64,000 nucleotides of DNA. Source: Caprella mutica. Its lineage: Eukaryota > Arthropoda > Malacostraca > Amphipoda > Caprellidae. Shown one piece after another: positions 53,801 to 59,800 of this stretch (the first letter of the stretch is position 1; the number at the start of each line of letters is the position of its first letter). A program made the position numbers and the translations under genes. The DNA is taken from assembly GCA_947561585.1 (NCBI GenBank), contig CANNZV010001166.1, positions 302,905 to 366,904 on the forward strand, read 5' to 3'. The notes under the pieces were generated by a model. The model was not told the DNA's origin and ran no database searches. It worked only from the letters and a program-made list of their open reading frames with translations.

Positions 53801-56800
53801 ACTGTCCTAGCTAATCGGTTATTATATGATGATTAATCTACGTTAGGAATAGAAATTATTTATCTATGTCCCCCAAACTTGGCTTGTTAATATGAAATAT
53901 ATAGACCGAAATAGTATGCAGGAATAATGGTACACTATCAATGAATCAAATGTTAATATGATACAATTAAAGGAAATTAATGAATATATTGCATATCTTA
54001 AATACTGTCTCATCTTCTTACTTAATGTTAAAATTGAAGGCATTTTACATTTTTCATCGGGAGATGGGAATATTACGAACTGTAATTCATGTAAGAATGA
54101 ATGAAACTAACACTGAAATAACACTTTTTCTCAACAGTGTCCAATTTCGTTAATTGCCTATTTCCTGTTCTTCCCTTTAAAGTTCAAACCTAACTATCCG
54201 ATGGACCGTTGTATACCATCTTAAAATAATGTTTCTTTCTATACTCGTATGCATGTTATTCAATGTGTAGGCCTATAGCTATCTGATGTGCTGTTTGTAG
54301 TTTCTTTTCGAACTAGGCCTAAAATTGTACCGCCTCTTGTATGAAGACTTGTTCCTCAGGTAGATGTGTCCTAGCTCTGTTCGAGGTAAGATCATAGCTG
54401 CTCGTCCCTTTTTCCGAATATTTGCCCCATAGACATATTTGCTAAACAGTGTATTTTGTATTTGTTCCAATAAAGACAATTACCTGTTAATGCACACTTT
54501 CACTTCCCGTATAAATGATTATTAGTTACTAAATTATGGAAATAAAGAATTATCAATTAATTCTGAAGGAAGAAATTTGCATATTATCACATTAAAATCT
54601 TAAAGTTCTTCTCTCATGCTGCATCCCAAGCAACCAAAGGTAATGAGGCCCATGCGGGCACTAGGTGCTATTGAAGCCTCTAATCTGATAACAAAAGCAC
54701 ATTGTTTCTGTGTGTTTTTTGTTTTTGCAAAATGGCCCCACATGATGACAACTTGGGCAGCTAATAATGAAACCGAGAATGATGTGGCGAAGGTCGTAAA
54801 AGAACATGCAAGCTATATTGAAATTTCCTTGGTAGTAGGTGGTTTTCATGTATTTGGCACTTTCACATTGGTACTGTGTGTTTTTTGCAAACTAGGCCCA
54901 CGAGGTGACAGCTTAGACTGCTAATGTTAAAACCATCTTGCCGCAAGATGATACCGAGGTTTACGGTTGTAAAAGAACCAACTGGCAATATTCAAATTAC
55001 TTTGGTACTAGGTGGTTTCTATGTGCTAAATATGGCACCATACTAGACACACCTGATCACAATATTATATAGATCACAGGGTTTAATAATTCACTTTGAA
55101 GCCTTGCATGATAAATAATAGACCATCGTTATCTATAAAATGAATATCAAAATGGTTACGAGAAATAAAAATCATCTTCTAGTATGCACATTTATTATTC
55201 ATAGATCATTATAACAATGGTGTAGAACAAACTTTCATAACCTAGGTCCACTATTCATTGGTCCGACGCCCCATTAGTCCGACGCCTATACAGGGTAAGT
55301 TCCGATTTATCGGACTGTTTCACGTCTACCTACTATCACGTTTGGAAAAATATTTTCACTTAACTTTTAGTTATAGTACCTTTTCTAGATAAAAACGTGG
55401 AACTGTGTGATAAGTTGATAACTGGAAAATTGACTTAGATACTTCTATGCAGTTAGCCATAAGCCAAAATGGATATTTTTCATCTAGGTACCAAATTAGG
55501 AAGTGTACCTAAGAAGTAGGCAAATTGAATACAAATTACAAATTGCTATAACTATGCTCTACAAAATTAAACTCACCATTTTAAATTTTAGATTTATTAT
55601 ATTAAAGAGAATTAAAAATAATGAATTCCTCTCCCTACGATGAGCACTAACATACAGTCTGAATTTTTAAATTTCACTTGAGATGTAAAACCGAGCATAC
55701 AGAATTGACCCATACCGGTAACCAACAGGTTCATTTCACTGTTGCATAATATCCTCTATCCGTAAATGTGCCACAATTAGCTAAAATTATAGTGGTTAAT
55801 TTAGGAAAAATTATCGGGCTGGTTTCATAGAAATTGACATCTGAAAACCATGCCGTCGCCATCTTTATTTGGTGTGTTGCGCAAAGCCTAACCTTTTGGA
55901 TCCTTTCATTCGTGGTTAATTTTAAAATATAATATTGGTTGATATAATACGTATTTATTAATAATAAAATGTTATTTTGAATAACTAATGGTGTGTCTCG
56001 CACGAAACGATTTTACCTTCATCTATGGTTCCTGTGATCATATTCAGGTAGTCATTTAAACATAGAAAAACTAGTTTGAAGAACAACTATTGGTTTATTA
56101 TCAATTTGAAGACATTTTGCGAATCATTAAATTCTCCCTATCCATGAAATAATCGTTCCAATGTTAATAAATTTCCAGAATTGCATTGTTGACAGGCTAT
56201 ATATTAATCAAGCTGGGCCAATATGACATTTCAATGGGATGGTTTCGCCACAATGAACCAACTCTCTCCCAAGGTAACATTCCAAGTGAATGGAAAACCA
56301 CATTGGCCCCATGTAATTTCTAGGTTACTTTTCAGTCTGTTATCTCTTGCCCACCTATCCATCTAGTGCCCATGTTTGCACAAAGTGTCATGGTTACATG
56401 GGATTACTTCCTCTCTCTCCGTACACTCTCATGCTGAATGCAGTCCCTCTCTTTCCCAGGACTGTTACTCCGCACGAGGGGCAACCAGCCAATCTTCTTC
56501 ATCTCCTCTCAATAATTGGGGACGAGTAGCAGCGCAACACAGCGAACTGGGAAAAGGTGAGAGTGACTGAGGGTGTGGCTGAGAGTGTGACTGAGGGTGT
56601 GGCTGAGAGTGTGACTGAGAGTGTGACTGAGGTGTGATTGAGAGTGTAACTGGTAGTATATCATAATAATGACTAATATATGTACTTGCTGATAGCATAT
56701 TCCATTTTCCATAAAATATTCACTACTGTACTCCTGTATCATATTTTTCTCATACATATTATAATATTTTATAGCAAAATTGATCAATCATTATGTAGGT

Positions 56801-59800
56801 AGGTCTTGGAAAGAACTAATAAAGTAATATTATTGTAAATAAATGAACTTTTGTACATTACAGAAAATCGTGGAAATCACACCAATGGAGGATCGGTTTG
56901 TGGGGGTCAGAGTTCAGTAGAGAAAATTAGAAAGAGTTGGGGACCGCAACAAAGTAAGGCGCAGGCATTTCCCTTCAATGTGACAAATGAAACCTTGGGG
57001 GACCAAACGACATGCAGCATGGGTCTGCCTCCCGGTGTAATGGGCCAGAGACTCATATCCTGTCTGATGATGGGTTTGCCGATGGTACTCCACCCTGTGA
57101 TATTCTTACGCTTACTTCTTCATCGTCTGCTTTCGTCAATGCACCATCTCACCAAATGGAAATCTTGTGCTTCTAGATCTTCCTGGGCATCTCAGTCTGA
57201 AAACTGGAGAGGTCGGGTTCCGTCCACTGAAGCTGACACTCCTACTCTCAGTAAGAGACGCAGAGTCAACCTAACCCTTGACTTTGCGGAGAAGAGATCT
57301 GATGAAGGAGGAGGTGGTAGTCCTACAGACAGAGCCAAAATTCGTAAAGTAGGAAGACTGGAGTCCAGAGGGTCTAAGGAGAAGGACGAAGAAGCTAAGA
57401 ATGTCAGTAAATCAATATCCAATGTGTTTAGTAAATCTGGTAAGCAGCGCCAAAATAGTTTCAATAATTCAATTCAGCAAATTTCTCAAAAGAATGAAAC
57501 CCCAACAGCCACCACAGAAAGGGTGTGGAAGCTGAGAGAAACATTTGCTGCGTTTAGCACCAAAGATGTCAGTGACACTATAAGTCATTTCCTTCCGTCT
57601 GTTCTGCGATCTTCTGATTCACACCAGTCAATGAGCACTTCTTCTAGAAGTCCATCACCACCAACAAACGCAGTTGTTTCTCCACCAATCCAAAGAACGA
57701 AAACATTTCGATTCAAGAACCAAGTTTTATCTAGATCAGCTGCCGAGAACACTTCTTCCGATTCCACGCCTGTGCACGTGGCAAACGATAGCAAAGACTT
57801 GGATTCATGTGAAGAATACATCAATGCTTTTCAAAAGCAATTGCAGAACTTGCCTTCCTACGAAAGAACAGATTATATTCCCCCCTCTACCAATTTGAGG
57901 CCTAGATCAAGATCTGTACCTAGGGTCACGTACACCAGCATGTCATCCCTTAGTGTACCCGTAACTAGGTCTCCATCACTCACTCCGGAACTGGCCAGAG
58001 GAACTGAATTTGGTGATGGGGGAACGTACTATTATTCCCACCGGATTATGGGTCATCCTCACCTCACCGCAGCTTATTCAGCCTCTCACCTCCTCACTAC
58101 ACCTCACACTATTGCTGGTAAGTGAAAACACTTCTATCACCAACTTATTCATAATCTTTCAACACTCTGTCCTGTGAGACTTTTCGAATTATGATCTCCA
58201 GAAGATAATTAATAATTTGTGTTGCCATTAATTGTGTTTTTCTTTGTTCTAGCATCGACACCCCTAATGTCTCCTGGACACAGCATGAAGCTACCTCTTC
58301 GAAACCCTCTTTCAATGTCGAACAACTCTGTGTCTAAGTCTGGTCAGTCGCTGATATTCATAAAACTAAATGGATAAAGCACATTGAATTTATGAGAAAG
58401 ATACTTGATATATATTGAAGGTTTGCATTTGGCTATCAATAACAGTATATCATCCTGAATACTGAAAGAGGTTGAATATAAATTGCCTTGTGCCTGGTGT
58501 GAATTTTCTCTTTTTTCCATACAAAATTTCATCAGATACTAAATATATATAAAATGTCAGTTGAAATGGAAACATCTAAATTTCAACAGTATTCTTATTT
58601 TTACAGTTATGAGACGATAATTTAAATTTTATTATTAAATCAAACAATATGATAATATCCACATAGTATACGTATATGTTTCCCTCTATAATATAAAAGT
58701 TAACCATATTTTTTTCCATCTCAGGAGGAGGTCCTCCAGTTCAGCAATGCTCTTCCCCCTACCTTTCCCCCCATACCTCACCACGCTCACCCCATGCATC
58801 CCCCCGATTGCTCTCCCCTGCCCTCTCCCCCATCACTCCCCCCAAGTTTTCTCACGATGACCTCCACTCCTCTGCCAGCAGTACCGTCACACCTAACCCA
58901 TACAGGTGTGAGCACTAATTAATTACATGAGTACAAATCTGCATCTCTTGTCATAGCCAGTGTACCCAAAAAGTTTATGTTTCTTCCGTCTAAAATAAAA
59001 TAAAAAATATAGTAAACAGCGCATGAGTTTTTGAGATATTGTCTCCACCGCACAAGATTCTATCGATAGAGTGTATCCTGAATAATGTTTAATGATAGAA
59101 GTTAAAAGTTTTTAATGATAACTCTTCTCCGATTGGTCGGCTAGGGGGAGGAGCCAACAGAGGGCAAGCCCTCCGATGCACTTATTGGCAAATCTTCATA
59201 GCCAATCACTGAGCTAGTTACTTTTAAAACAATATCCTAAAAAACTTATCAGCAAGGAACAATATTTTTATAACTCTATTCTTAGTGGTAGTGACCTTTT
59301 AATTTTGAACCTTAAATCCATATAAGTACGTTAGTAACGAAATTAAAGTTCTTTTTGTATAAAAAATTATGAAAAATAAATCGAAGGTCACAGAAAATAC
59401 ATTAAATAATTTCTCATCAAAGTAGGTAATTTGTATATTATCAATTATCTGCTATTATTTCAGTGAAATAATGACGAGATCTCTTCTTTCCACTCCCCCA
59501 CTAAACTAATTATTTTCTACCCCCAGACGAGTGGCGGAGTCCCCGGTGTACATAGTGGTGGAAATGCCCCCCGTTCATAGAGCTGTTCTCTCCTGTGTAG
59601 AGGTGGGGGAAATGGATACTAGTACATGGTGGAAAATATTCTTAGGATAATAATGCTATGAAATTTTTTATTTACTTTTATTATAATTACTTTACTTATA
59701 CAGTCTCTTCTATGTTTAAATATAATCTCATTTCTTTTACCCCCCCCCCTCAGGAGTGGCTCCAATCCGGAGGTGTCTCCATAGATGTTAACAGCTCCGT

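Noticed and set aside
54616..54924. 102-residue frame with plausible composition
   Set aside because: It lies across a diverged 170-bp tandem repeat, and the second repeat copy breaks the frame.
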